This document shows, in pieces, positions 26,864-34,006 of a stretch of 64,000 bases of DNA. Location: positions 6,696,001-6,760,000 of the forward strand of contig JADKAF010000001.1 of the NCBI GenBank assembly GCA_016719295.1, given 5' to 3'. Source of the DNA: Planctomycetota bacterium. GTDB lineage: Bacteria; Planctomycetota; UBA1135; JADKAF01. Every line of letters begins with the position of its first letter. The first letter of the stretch is position 1. The notes under the pieces were generated by a model. The model did no database searches. It saw nothing but the letters and a program-made list of their open reading frames with translations, and was not told where the DNA came from. The position numbers were made by a program, and so were the translations under genes.

Positions 26864-28441
26864 TCACGCCACGGCCGGCGGAAACGCCGAGAGCTTCACC
26901 TTGGTGTTGCGGCTCTGGAAGTACTCGACCGCCCAGTTGTCGTGGAAGAGCAGGACCTTGCGGCCTTCGGAGTCGGTCGCTTGCGCCGTCCCCGTCGCGA
27001 GCGCGATGGGATCATAGGTGCCGCTCTCGATCCAGCGCAGCACCGTCCACGGCGCGCGCTCGAGGCGCGACTCCGCGCCGTACTCGGACTGCATGCGGAA
27101 CTGCACGACATCGAACTGCAGCGGCCCGACGGCGCCGAGCAGCGTCACGCGCTGCTGCGCGTTGTCGACGAGGAAGGAGTGCACGACGCCTTCCTGGAGG
27201 AGCTGCTCCAAGCCCTTCGAGAAGCGCTTGTGCTGCGCGGTCTGGGGATTGTGGATGTAGGCGAAGCACTCGGGCGCGAACGCGCGGATCGTGTCGAACT
27301 CGATCTTGCCGTCCTCCGCGAGCGTGTCGCCGATCCGGAACTCCGGTCGCCCGATGATGCCGATGATGTCGCCCGGGTAGGCCTCGTCGACCGTCTCGCG
27401 ATCGCGGCCGAAGATCTTGTGCGAGCTGGAGAGGCGCACCTGCTCGCCGGTGCGCGTGTGCGTGACCAGCATGTCGCGCTCGAACTTGCCCGAGCAGACC
27501 CGCACGAAGACCAGGCGATCGCGGTGCCGCGGATCCATGTTCGCCTGGATCTTGAAGATGAAGCCGGAGAAGCCGGGGTCGGTCGGCGCGATCACGCGAC
27601 CGTGCGCGGGGCGCGGGCGCGGTGAAGGCGCGAACTCGACCAGCGCGTTCAGCAGGAGCTCGATGCCGAAGTTGTTGACCGCGCTGCCGAAGAAGACCGG
27701 CGTCAGCTCGCCGCGTGAGATCGCCTCGCGATCGTAGGTGGCGCCCGCGCCATCGAGCAGCTCCAGCTCCCCGACGAGATGTGAGTGCAGCGCTTCGCTG
27801 AGCTCGGCCTTCAAGCCGTCGTCGTGCACGCCGCGCACCTTCACCGCGGCGCGGTACGCACCGCGCGGCGTCTTCTCGAAGAGATGCACTTGCTGCTCGC
27901 GCCGATCGATCACCCCGCGGAAGTCCGGCCCGTTGCCCATCGGCCAGTTGACCGGGATCGCGTGGATGCCGAGCACGCGCTCGAGCTCGTCCAGCAGCTC
28001 GAACGGATCGCGCGCCGGGCGGTCGAGCTTGTTCATGAAGGTGATGATCGGGACGCCGCGCTTCCGGCAGACTTCGAAGAGCTTCAAGGTCTGGCTCTCG
28101 ATGCCCTTACCCGCGTCGATCACCATCACCGCCGCGTCGACCGCGGTGAGCACGCGATAGGTGTCCTCCGAGAAGTCCTTGTGGCCCGGCGTGTCGAGCA
28201 GGTTCATACAGTGATCGCGGTACTCGAACTGGAGCACCGTCGAGCTCACCGAGATGCCGCGCTGCTTCTCGAGCTCCATCCAGTCCGAGGCGGTGGCGCG
28301 CTGGTTCTTGCGCGCGGTGACCGAGCCCGCGAGCTGGAGCGCGCCGCCGTAGAGCAGGAGCTTCTCCGTGAGCGTGGTCTTGCCCGCGTCGGGATGCGAG
28401 ATGATGGCGAAGGTGCGCCGGCGCTGGATCTGATCGAGCAT
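26864..28441 (-). CDS. prfC: Peptide chain release factor 3
   Basis: 525 residues, the normal length for RF3. The N-terminus MLDQIQRRRTFAIISHPDAG contains the P-loop (SHPDAGKTT), followed by the RF3-type GSVTARKNQRATASDWMELE and RGISVSST segment, LLDTPGHKDFSEDTYR and NKLDRPARDP. The C-terminal domains III-IV (EFRIGDTLAEDG, GAVGPLQFDVVQFRMQSEYG) are complete. RF3 is the GTPase that recycles RF1/RF2 from the ribosome after termination. It stands alone, downstream of the PQQ-like gene on the same strand. Confidence 0.96.
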   Translation of the reverse strand: MLDQIQRRRTFAIISHPDAGKTTLTEKLLLYGGALQLAGSVTARKNQRATASDWMELEKQRGISVSSTVLQFEYRDHCMNLLDTPGHKDFSEDTYRVLTAVDAAVMVIDAGKGIESQTLKLFEVCRKRGVPIITFMNKLDRPARDPFELLDELERVLGIHAIPVNWPMGNGPDFRGVIDRREQQVHLFEKTPRGAYRAAVKVRGVHDDGLKAELSEALHSHLVGELELLDGAGATYDREAISRGELTPVFFGSAVNNFGIELLLNALVEFAPSPRPRPAHGRVIAPTDPGFSGFIFKIQANMDPRHRDRLVFVRVCSGKFERDMLVTHTRTGEQVRLSSSHKIFGRDRETVDEAYPGDIIGIIGRPEFRIGDTLAEDGKIEFDTIRAFAPECFAYIHNPQTAQHKRFSKGLEQLLQEGVVHSFLVDNAQQRVTLLGAVGPLQFDVVQFRMQSEYGAESRLERAPWTVLRWIESGTYDPIALATGTAQATDSEGRKVLLFHDNWAVEYFQSRNTKVKLSAFPPAVA

Positions 28442-28524
28442 TGCGGAGAGCAGGGCTGAGAGAGGGCCGCCGGCTTGCCGCGCCGGTCGCCTCCGAACCC
28501 CTGATTGTGGCCCGCGGACCGGGT

Positions 28525-28549
28525 CGCTCCGAAGAGAGAATTCGGAGCG
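28525..28549 (-). terminator. Hairpin downstream of the PQQ-like gene
   Basis: Arms CGCTCCGAA (28525-28533) and TTCGGAGCG (28541-28549) are perfectly complementary around a seven-base loop. It lies eight bases past the stop of the PQQ-like gene and 84 bases upstream of the prfC start. No U-run follows, so termination is only suggested; it could also belong to the prfC leader. A hairpin with the same stem core is at 44672. Confidence 0.4.
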
Positions 28550-28556
28550 GCGGAGC

Positions 28557-29909
28557 TCAGCGCCCCTCGTCGCGGAGCGCGTAGAGCTGCCGGTCCGAGC
28601 GGAGGTAGAGGGTCTTCCCGATCGCCACCGGGCTCGCGTCGATGCCGTCCGCGAGGGCGTTCACCGCCAGCACTTCCAGCTTCTCGCCGTGGCGAAGGAC
28701 GATCGTCGTGCCATCCCGTCCAACGACGTAGAGCCGGCCGCCGGCGAAGAGCGGCGACGCATAGACCGAGGCCAGCTCCAGGCGCTCGCGATCGAGCTGC
28801 ACGGCGCCCGTCTTGGCGTCGAGGCAGGTGAGGAGCCCCGAGTTCCCCGCGAGGAAGTAGAGCCGGCCCTCGGCGAGGAGGGGCGAGGGCACGTACGGCG
28901 TGCCGCGCGCGAAGGTCCACGCGATGCCGTCCGGCAGGCTCTTCAAGTCCCCGCGCCGATCGAGCCGGAGCGCCGCTCCCGCTTGCCCCTGATAGCCGCT
29001 CAGCGCGAACGCGAGCGCGCCATCGCTCACCACGGACGGGATCGCGTTCACGGTCTGGCCGCCGCAGCTCCAGAGCTCCTCGCCGCTCGCGAGTGAATAG
29101 CTGCGCACCGCGTTCGTGCCGTTCACGATCACCTGGGTGGTACCACCGCCATCGACGACGAGCGGCGTCGTCCAGGTGCTCACCTCGTCGCGCGTGCGCT
29201 TCCAACGCACCTCTCCGTTGCGCGCATCGAGCGCCACGATGTAAGAGTTCGCCTCTTGATCCGCGACGACGACCAACGTGTCGCCGCGCAGCGCGGGCGA
29301 GCCCGCTTCGCCCCAACCGCGGCGCAGGCGCTGCGGCCCGAGCTCGTGCGTCCAGAGCACCTCGCCGCTCTGCGCATCGAGCGCATGGACGCCGTAGCTG
29401 CCGAACGACGCGTAGACGCGCTCTCCATCCGCGACGGGCGAGAACGATGCATAGCCGTTCGTCTCGTGGATCCCGGCGACGGGTAGGCGCTCCGCGACGG
29501 TGCGCTGCCAGAGTTGCTTCCCGTTCGTGCGATCGAACGCGAGCACGTGGAAGCGCAGCTTCGTGCTCGGCGCCTCGGTGAGCTGCCCTTCGAACAACGT
29601 CCGCGCGGCGAGCTCCTCCGCGCTCGCCTCGGCCCCGGGCTCCGCCGCGAGCAGGAAGAGCCGCGAGCCGACGACGATCGGTGTCGACTTGCCGTGCCCG
29701 GGCAGCGCGATCTTCCACGCGATGTTCTCCGTCTCGCTCCAGCGGATCGGCGGGTCGGCTTCGCGGGCAGAGCCGGTGCCGTCGGTGCCGCGCCAGGCGG
29801 GCCAGTCGGCTTGGGGCTGCGCTTGCTGCGCGAGCAGCGCAGAGCTCGAGAGGGCGAACGCGAGCAGGAGCCCCAGCGCCTGAGTTCGGTGGTGCGGAGT
29901 GTCGTGCAT
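28557..29909 (-). CDS. Secreted PQQ-like beta-propeller protein
   Basis: 450 residues with a signal peptide (hydrophobic ALGLLLAFALSSSALLAQ at about 11-28). After WPAWRGTDGTGSAREADPP, a typical start in planctomycete PQQ-like proteins, come repeated blades of the PQQ-binding-like propeller: GHGKSTPIVVGSRLFLLAA, YASFGSYGVHALDAQSGEVL, NSYIVALDARNGEVRWKR and SGLLTCLDAKTGAVQ. The AW motifs are of the BamB/outer-surface structural type rather than of dehydrogenases, and no PQQ or heme site was seen, so it is probably a protein- or ligand-binding propeller. It is read toward prfC with a hairpin between, and diverges from the membrane protein at 30064. Confidence 0.85.
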   Translation of the reverse strand: MHDTPHHRTQALGLLLAFALSSSALLAQQAQPQADWPAWRGTDGTGSAREADPPIRWSETENIAWKIALPGHGKSTPIVVGSRLFLLAAEPGAEASAEELAARTLFEGQLTEAPSTKLRFHVLAFDRTNGKQLWQRTVAERLPVAGIHETNGYASFSPVADGERVYASFGSYGVHALDAQSGEVLWTHELGPQRLRRGWGEAGSPALRGDTLVVVADQEANSYIVALDARNGEVRWKRTRDEVSTWTTPLVVDGGGTTQVIVNGTNAVRSYSLASGEELWSCGGQTVNAIPSVVSDGALAFALSGYQGQAGAALRLDRRGDLKSLPDGIAWTFARGTPYVPSPLLAEGRLYFLAGNSGLLTCLDAKTGAVQLDRERLELASVYASPLFAGGRLYVVGRDGTTIVLRHGEKLEVLAVNALADGIDASPVAIGKTLYLRSDRQLYALRDEGR

Positions 29910-30063
29910 GAAGATCGCGGGAATGATGGCGCTGAGCTGCGGTGCCGAAGAGGCGACCGCAGCCTACGAGCTTTCCTCACGGCGCACCAAGCATCCGTTC
30001 CGCTCTTGCCTCGTCTTCGGTGAGCGCTTGAAATGCACACCTATCCCTCGACGAGGTGAAAGG

Positions 30064-30840
30064 ATGGATCCGCAGACTCCCGAGCTCGAGCCCGAGTCCT
30101 ACGATAACGCACTGATCTCTGCCGGTCAGGCTTCCCGAGTCGCGCTCGCGCTGCCCGCCGCTGCCGGCGCCGCGCTGCTGGGCGCGCTGGTCTGGGCCGC
30201 CATCTCGCACTTCGCGAACTTCGAGATCGGATGGATCGCGTGGGGGATCGGCGCCGGCGCGGGGGCCGCGTGCGCGGCACTCGGTGGACGCTCGCAGCTC
30301 CATGCCATCCTCTGCGCCGCGATCGCGCTCGGGGGCATCGCGGGAGGCAAGGCCCTCGCCGTTCACTTCGATCGCCTGAAGATCGAGCAGGAGTACTTCT
30401 CCGAGGAGGCCCTGCGACCGAGCTTCGAGGAGCGGCTCGAAGACGCGCGGCTCTGGTGCGAACTCGGCGAGGATCCGAGCGCAGATCGAGTGCGCGCTTT
30501 CATGATCCAGCGCGACTACGCCTATGAAAGCGAAGTGCCGACGCACGATGAGATCGAGGTCTTCCGGTCGGAAGAGGGCCCGTCGCTCGCAGCGGACCAC
30601 CGGACCCCTCTGACACTCGCGGTGTATCGCGAGCGCGTCGGCGCGAACTTCGGTGGCGCGTTCTCTTTCTCCGATCACTTCCGCGATACCTTCTCGCCCT
30701 TCGACCTACTCTGGGTTTTTCTCGGCGTGAGCTCGGCGTTCGGGATCGTGCAGAACGCCGGAAAGCAAGATCAGGCCGCAGCGCAGGAGGCCCGTCAGGC
30801 GGAGCGGCGGGCGCGGCGGAGGCCGGTACCGCCGAGCTGA
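30064..30840 (+). CDS. Hypothetical membrane protein
   Basis: 258 residues, no recognised family. ATG 30064 follows a good ribosome site (GAGGTGAAAGG), so the longer open frame upstream is not used. Predicted helices: about 25-48 (VALALPAAAGAALLGALVWA), 54-75 (IGWIAWGIGAGAGAACAA), 80-102 and a single one near the C-terminus (FDLLWVFLGVSSAFGIV, about 215-232). Between helices three and four lies an acidic soluble segment of about 110 residues (YFSEEALRPSFEERLEDARLW). The C-terminus is basic (RRARRRPVPPS). Confidence 0.6.
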   Translation: MDPQTPELEPESYDNALISAGQASRVALALPAAAGAALLGALVWAAISHFANFEIGWIAWGIGAGAGAACAALGGRSQLHAILCAAIALGGIAGGKALAVHFDRLKIEQEYFSEEALRPSFEERLEDARLWCELGEDPSADRVRAFMIQRDYAYESEVPTHDEIEVFRSEEGPSLAADHRTPLTLAVYRERVGANFGGAFSFSDHFRDTFSPFDLLWVFLGVSSAFGIVQNAGKQDQAAAQEARQAERRARRRPVPPS

Positions 30841-30919
30841 GGTCGAGAAATCCGCGGCGGCTGTGACAGCGTCCTCCCCGCCATCCTCACCACGGGAGCC
30901 GATCGAGGAATCGACTCCC

Positions 30920-33900
30920 ATGAACCACCGCCCGCTCCCGCTCTTCGCCCTGCTCGCGCTCGCGAGCTCACCCGCCCAAGCCCAGCTCCAGCCCCGCGAG
31001 ATCCGCACCCTCGCGAGCTCCGCGCGCAGCGGCGCGCCCGAGCAGATCGTGGATCTCGGCAGCGTCGCGATCTTCGTCGCCACCAGCTCCTACGGCCGCG
31101 AGCTCTGGCGCACGGATGGCACGCTCGGCGGCACCTTCCTGCTGCGCGACGTGGAGCCCGGGCCGGAGAGCTCGGATCCGCGCGAGCTCGTGGTCGTCGG
31201 CCCGCGCGTCTTCTTCACGGCGGTGAGCGCGGGCCTCGGGCGGCGCCTCTGGAGCACCGACGGCACGCCGACCGGCACGCGTCTCGCGAGCGAGCTGATC
31301 GAGAACCCGAGCGGGCTCACCGCGTTTGGTGGGCGCTGCTGGTTCGCCGGCGGCACCGCGGCTTCGGGCGTCGAGCTCTGCAGCTCCGATGGCACGGCGG
31401 GCGGCACGACCGTATTCGCCGACCTGGTGGCCGGGAGTTCGAGCTCCTCGCCGGCGCAGCTCTGCGTGTTCCAAGGGCGGCTCTTCTTCGCCGCGAGCAC
31501 GAGCAGCGGGCGCGAGCTCTGGAGCACCACGGGCACGGCCGCAGGCACCGCGCTCTACGCCGACATCCTTCCGGGAAGCGGCAGCTCGCATCCGCAGCAG
31601 CTCGTCGCCGCCGGCACCAAGCTCTACTTCGCGGCGACGACGAGCGCCACCGGAGAAGAGCTCCATGTGATCGGCGGCCTCGGCTCGACGCCGCGCCTCG
31701 TGCGCGATCTACGCGCCGGAACGACCAGCGCGAGCCTGGCCGAGCTCGCTGCCTTCGGCGAGCGGCTGCTCTTCCGCGCCGACGACGGCGCGACCGGACC
31801 CGAGCCTTGGATCTCCGACGGCACGGCGCAGGGCACCTTCGCCCTCGCCGACCTGGAGAGCGGGACGCGCGGCAGCTTCGCGACGGCGTTCCGCGTGCTC
31901 GGCGCGCGCGCGGTCTTCCGCGCGCAGACCACCGCCGCCGGAGCCGAGCTCTTCGTCACCGACGGCACGAGCGCGGGCACGAGCTTGCTGATCGATCTCT
32001 TCCCGGGCGCCACGAGCAGCGCGCCGCACGATCTCCTGCTCGGGTTCGGCGGCATCCTCTTCGGCGCCTCGCGCGGCGACGTCGGCGACGAGCTCTTCTT
32101 CACCGATGGAACGAGCGGCGGTACTCGCCTCGTCGCGGACCTCCGCGTCGGTAGCTCCTCCTCGGAGCCGGCGAATCTCGCGTTCGCGCTCGGCAAGGTG
32201 CTCTTCAAGGCGCAGCTCCCGAACGAAGGCGCCGAGCTCTACGCGACGAGCGGCACTGCGGCCACGACCGCTCTGGTGGCGAACCTCTCGATCGACCGCG
32301 GCGACGCGGCGCCGATGCCGATGGGCACGAGCGGCACCCGCCTCCTCTTCGCCGCCTTCGACGACGTCGGCAACACGCTCGCGTGGGGCAGCGACGGCTC
32401 GACGAACGGCACCGTCTCCACGAATGTCTTCGCGCGGGGGGCCAGCGGCGACGCGGTGAGCTGGAACGGCGAGGTCTGGTTCACCGGCAGCCAGGGCAAC
32501 GTCTCCTCCGAGCTCTTCCGCAGCGACGGCACGCTCCTCGGCACGCGCGTCGGCGTCGATGTGTGGGCGGGCTTCAATGGCTCGGCTCCGCAGCAGCTCC
32601 GCGCGATCGGGCAGCGGCTCTACTTCGCCGCGAGCGATGCGCGCGGCCGCGAGCCCTGGGTCAGCGATGGCACCGCGGTCGGCACTTTCCAGCTCGCCGA
32701 CATCGGCAGCGGTGGCTCGGATCCGGCTGAGTTCACCGCGGCGGGGAGCCGCGTCTTCTTCAGCGCGTTCGATACGACGAACGGGCGCGAGCTCTGGTGC
32801 ACCGATGGCACGAGCGGCGGCACGCGCCTCGTCGCGAATCTCTCGAGCGGCGCCTTCAGCTCGAACCCGCGCGAGCTCACCGCCTTCGGCGGGCGCCTCG
32901 TCTTCGCCGCGAGCAACGGCACGGCGGGGGACGAGCTCTTCCAGGCGGATGCGCAGGGGCAGAGCGCCGGCGTGCTCGTCGAGGTGAACGCGGGGAGCAC
33001 GCCCTCGAATCCGAGCGAGCTCAGCGTCCTCGGCAACTGGCTCTACTTCGCCGCGCAGACGGGTGCCCACGGAGTCGAGCTCTGGCGCACCGACGGCACG
33101 CAAGGCGGAACGCAGCTCGTCGCGGATCTCCGCGGCGGAACCGCGGGCTCGCAGCCGCGCGAGCTCGTCGCGAGCGGGAGCACGCTCTTCTTCCTCGCCG
33201 ACGACGGCGCGCGCGGCTTAGAGCTCCACGCGGTGCGGAACGGCGTGGCGAGCTTGGTCACGGATCTGGCGCCGGGGCGCGCGAGCGGCGTGCAGGAGGG
33301 CAGCCTCACCGCGCTCGCGACGCCGGGGCTCGTCGCCTTCGTCGGGCAGAATAGCCAGAGCGGGCTCCAGCTCTTCCTCTCCGACGGCACCGCGGCGGGC
33401 ACGCGACAAGTGACCACCTTCGTCGGTCGTCCGGGCATCGGTGCCGCGCGGATCGATCGCTTGATGGTCCACGGGGATGCGCTGTGGTTCCGCGCCGACG
33501 ACGGGCAGATCGGCGAGGAGCTCTGGTTGCTGCGCGGCGGCGAAGGCGGTCAGCCCTTCGCCACGGTGTACGGCGCGGGCTGCCTCGGCACCGGCAATCG
33601 TTCCCCGCGCATCCAAGCGAGCAACGCGCCGCGCCTCGGCACCACCTTCGGCGTCGAGCTGCACGATGCGAGAGCGAGCTCGGTCGCCGCGCTGCACCTG
33701 GGCTTCGGCGCGATCGATCTGCCGCTCGGCGGCTGCAGCCTCCTCGTCGCTCCGCCGCTGACGCAGCTCGCGGTGTTGCCGACGGATGCGGCGGGACGCG
33801 CCGCGCTGCTGATCCCCATCCCGGCCGATGCGCTGCTCACGGGAGCGGCCTTTGCGCTGCAGTGGGCGGTGCTCGACCCGCAGGGGCGCCTCTTCGGCGT

Positions 33901-33943
33901 CGCGACCCTGAGCGACGGCCTCCGCGTGAGGGTCGGCCGTTGA
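30920..33943 (+). CDS. Secreted protein of ELWxTDGT repeats with shared C-terminal module
   Basis: 1,007 residues from ATG 30920, which begins a signal peptide (MNHRPLPLFALLALASSPAQ). The body consists of about 18 copies of a 45-50-residue unit ending in a variant of ELWRTDGT-x-GGT (RLWSTDGT, ELFVTDGT, EPWVSDGT, ELWCTDGT and so on), each starting with a strand such as GxRLYFAA. This repeat is known from bacterial secreted proteins and is expected to form a multi-bladed propeller or a solenoid. The last 120 residues are the shared module: YGAGCLGTGNRSPRIQ, LGTTFGVELHDARASS, LGGCSLLV, LLIPIPADALLTGAAFALQ. Three bases after the stop a palindrome begins. Function unknown; surface attachment is likely. 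Confidence 0.8.
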   Translation: MNHRPLPLFALLALASSPAQAQLQPREIRTLASSARSGAPEQIVDLGSVAIFVATSSYGRELWRTDGTLGGTFLLRDVEPGPESSDPRELVVVGPRVFFTAVSAGLGRRLWSTDGTPTGTRLASELIENPSGLTAFGGRCWFAGGTAASGVELCSSDGTAGGTTVFADLVAGSSSSSPAQLCVFQGRLFFAASTSSGRELWSTTGTAAGTALYADILPGSGSSHPQQLVAAGTKLYFAATTSATGEELHVIGGLGSTPRLVRDLRAGTTSASLAELAAFGERLLFRADDGATGPEPWISDGTAQGTFALADLESGTRGSFATAFRVLGARAVFRAQTTAAGAELFVTDGTSAGTSLLIDLFPGATSSAPHDLLLGFGGILFGASRGDVGDELFFTDGTSGGTRLVADLRVGSSSSEPANLAFALGKVLFKAQLPNEGAELYATSGTAATTALVANLSIDRGDAAPMPMGTSGTRLLFAAFDDVGNTLAWGSDGSTNGTVSTNVFARGASGDAVSWNGEVWFTGSQGNVSSELFRSDGTLLGTRVGVDVWAGFNGSAPQQLRAIGQRLYFAASDARGREPWVSDGTAVGTFQLADIGSGGSDPAEFTAAGSRVFFSAFDTTNGRELWCTDGTSGGTRLVANLSSGAFSSNPRELTAFGGRLVFAASNGTAGDELFQADAQGQSAGVLVEVNAGSTPSNPSELSVLGNWLYFAAQTGAHGVELWRTDGTQGGTQLVADLRGGTAGSQPRELVASGSTLFFLADDGARGLELHAVRNGVASLVTDLAPGRASGVQEGSLTALATPGLVAFVGQNSQSGLQLFLSDGTAAGTRQVTTFVGRPGIGAARIDRLMVHGDALWFRADDGQIGEELWLLRGGEGGQPFATVYGAGCLGTGNRSPRIQASNAPRLGTTFGVELHDARASSVAALHLGFGAIDLPLGGCSLLVAPPLTQLAVLPTDAAGRAALLIPIPADALLTGAAFALQWAVLDPQGRLFGVATLSDGLRVRVGR

Positions 33944-33946
33944 CCG

Positions 33947-33983
33947 CTGCACAGAAAAGGTGCCTGGATCCTTTTCTGTGCAG
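33947..33983. repeat. 14-bp inverted repeat between secreted-protein and kinase genes
   Basis: Arms CTGCACAGAAAAGG (33947-33960) and CCTTTTCTGTGCAG (33970-33983) are perfectly complementary around the loop TGCCTGGAT. It begins three bases after the stop of the ELWxTDGT gene and ends 23 bases before the kinase start. Unrelated in sequence to the other palindromes here. It could end the upstream transcript. Confidence 0.7.
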
Positions 33984-34006
33984 TGCAGAGTATAGGGGCC
34001 AACGCG

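Noticed and set aside
26840..26880. Direct repeat CGCCACGGCCGG at the HAD/prfC junction
   Set aside because: Two copies 17 bases apart, one of them at the end of prfC; no inverted arms and no sign of an element.
28557..29909. PQQ-dependent dehydrogenase
   Set aside because: Only the structural propeller repeats are present; active-site and heme-binding motifs were not seen.
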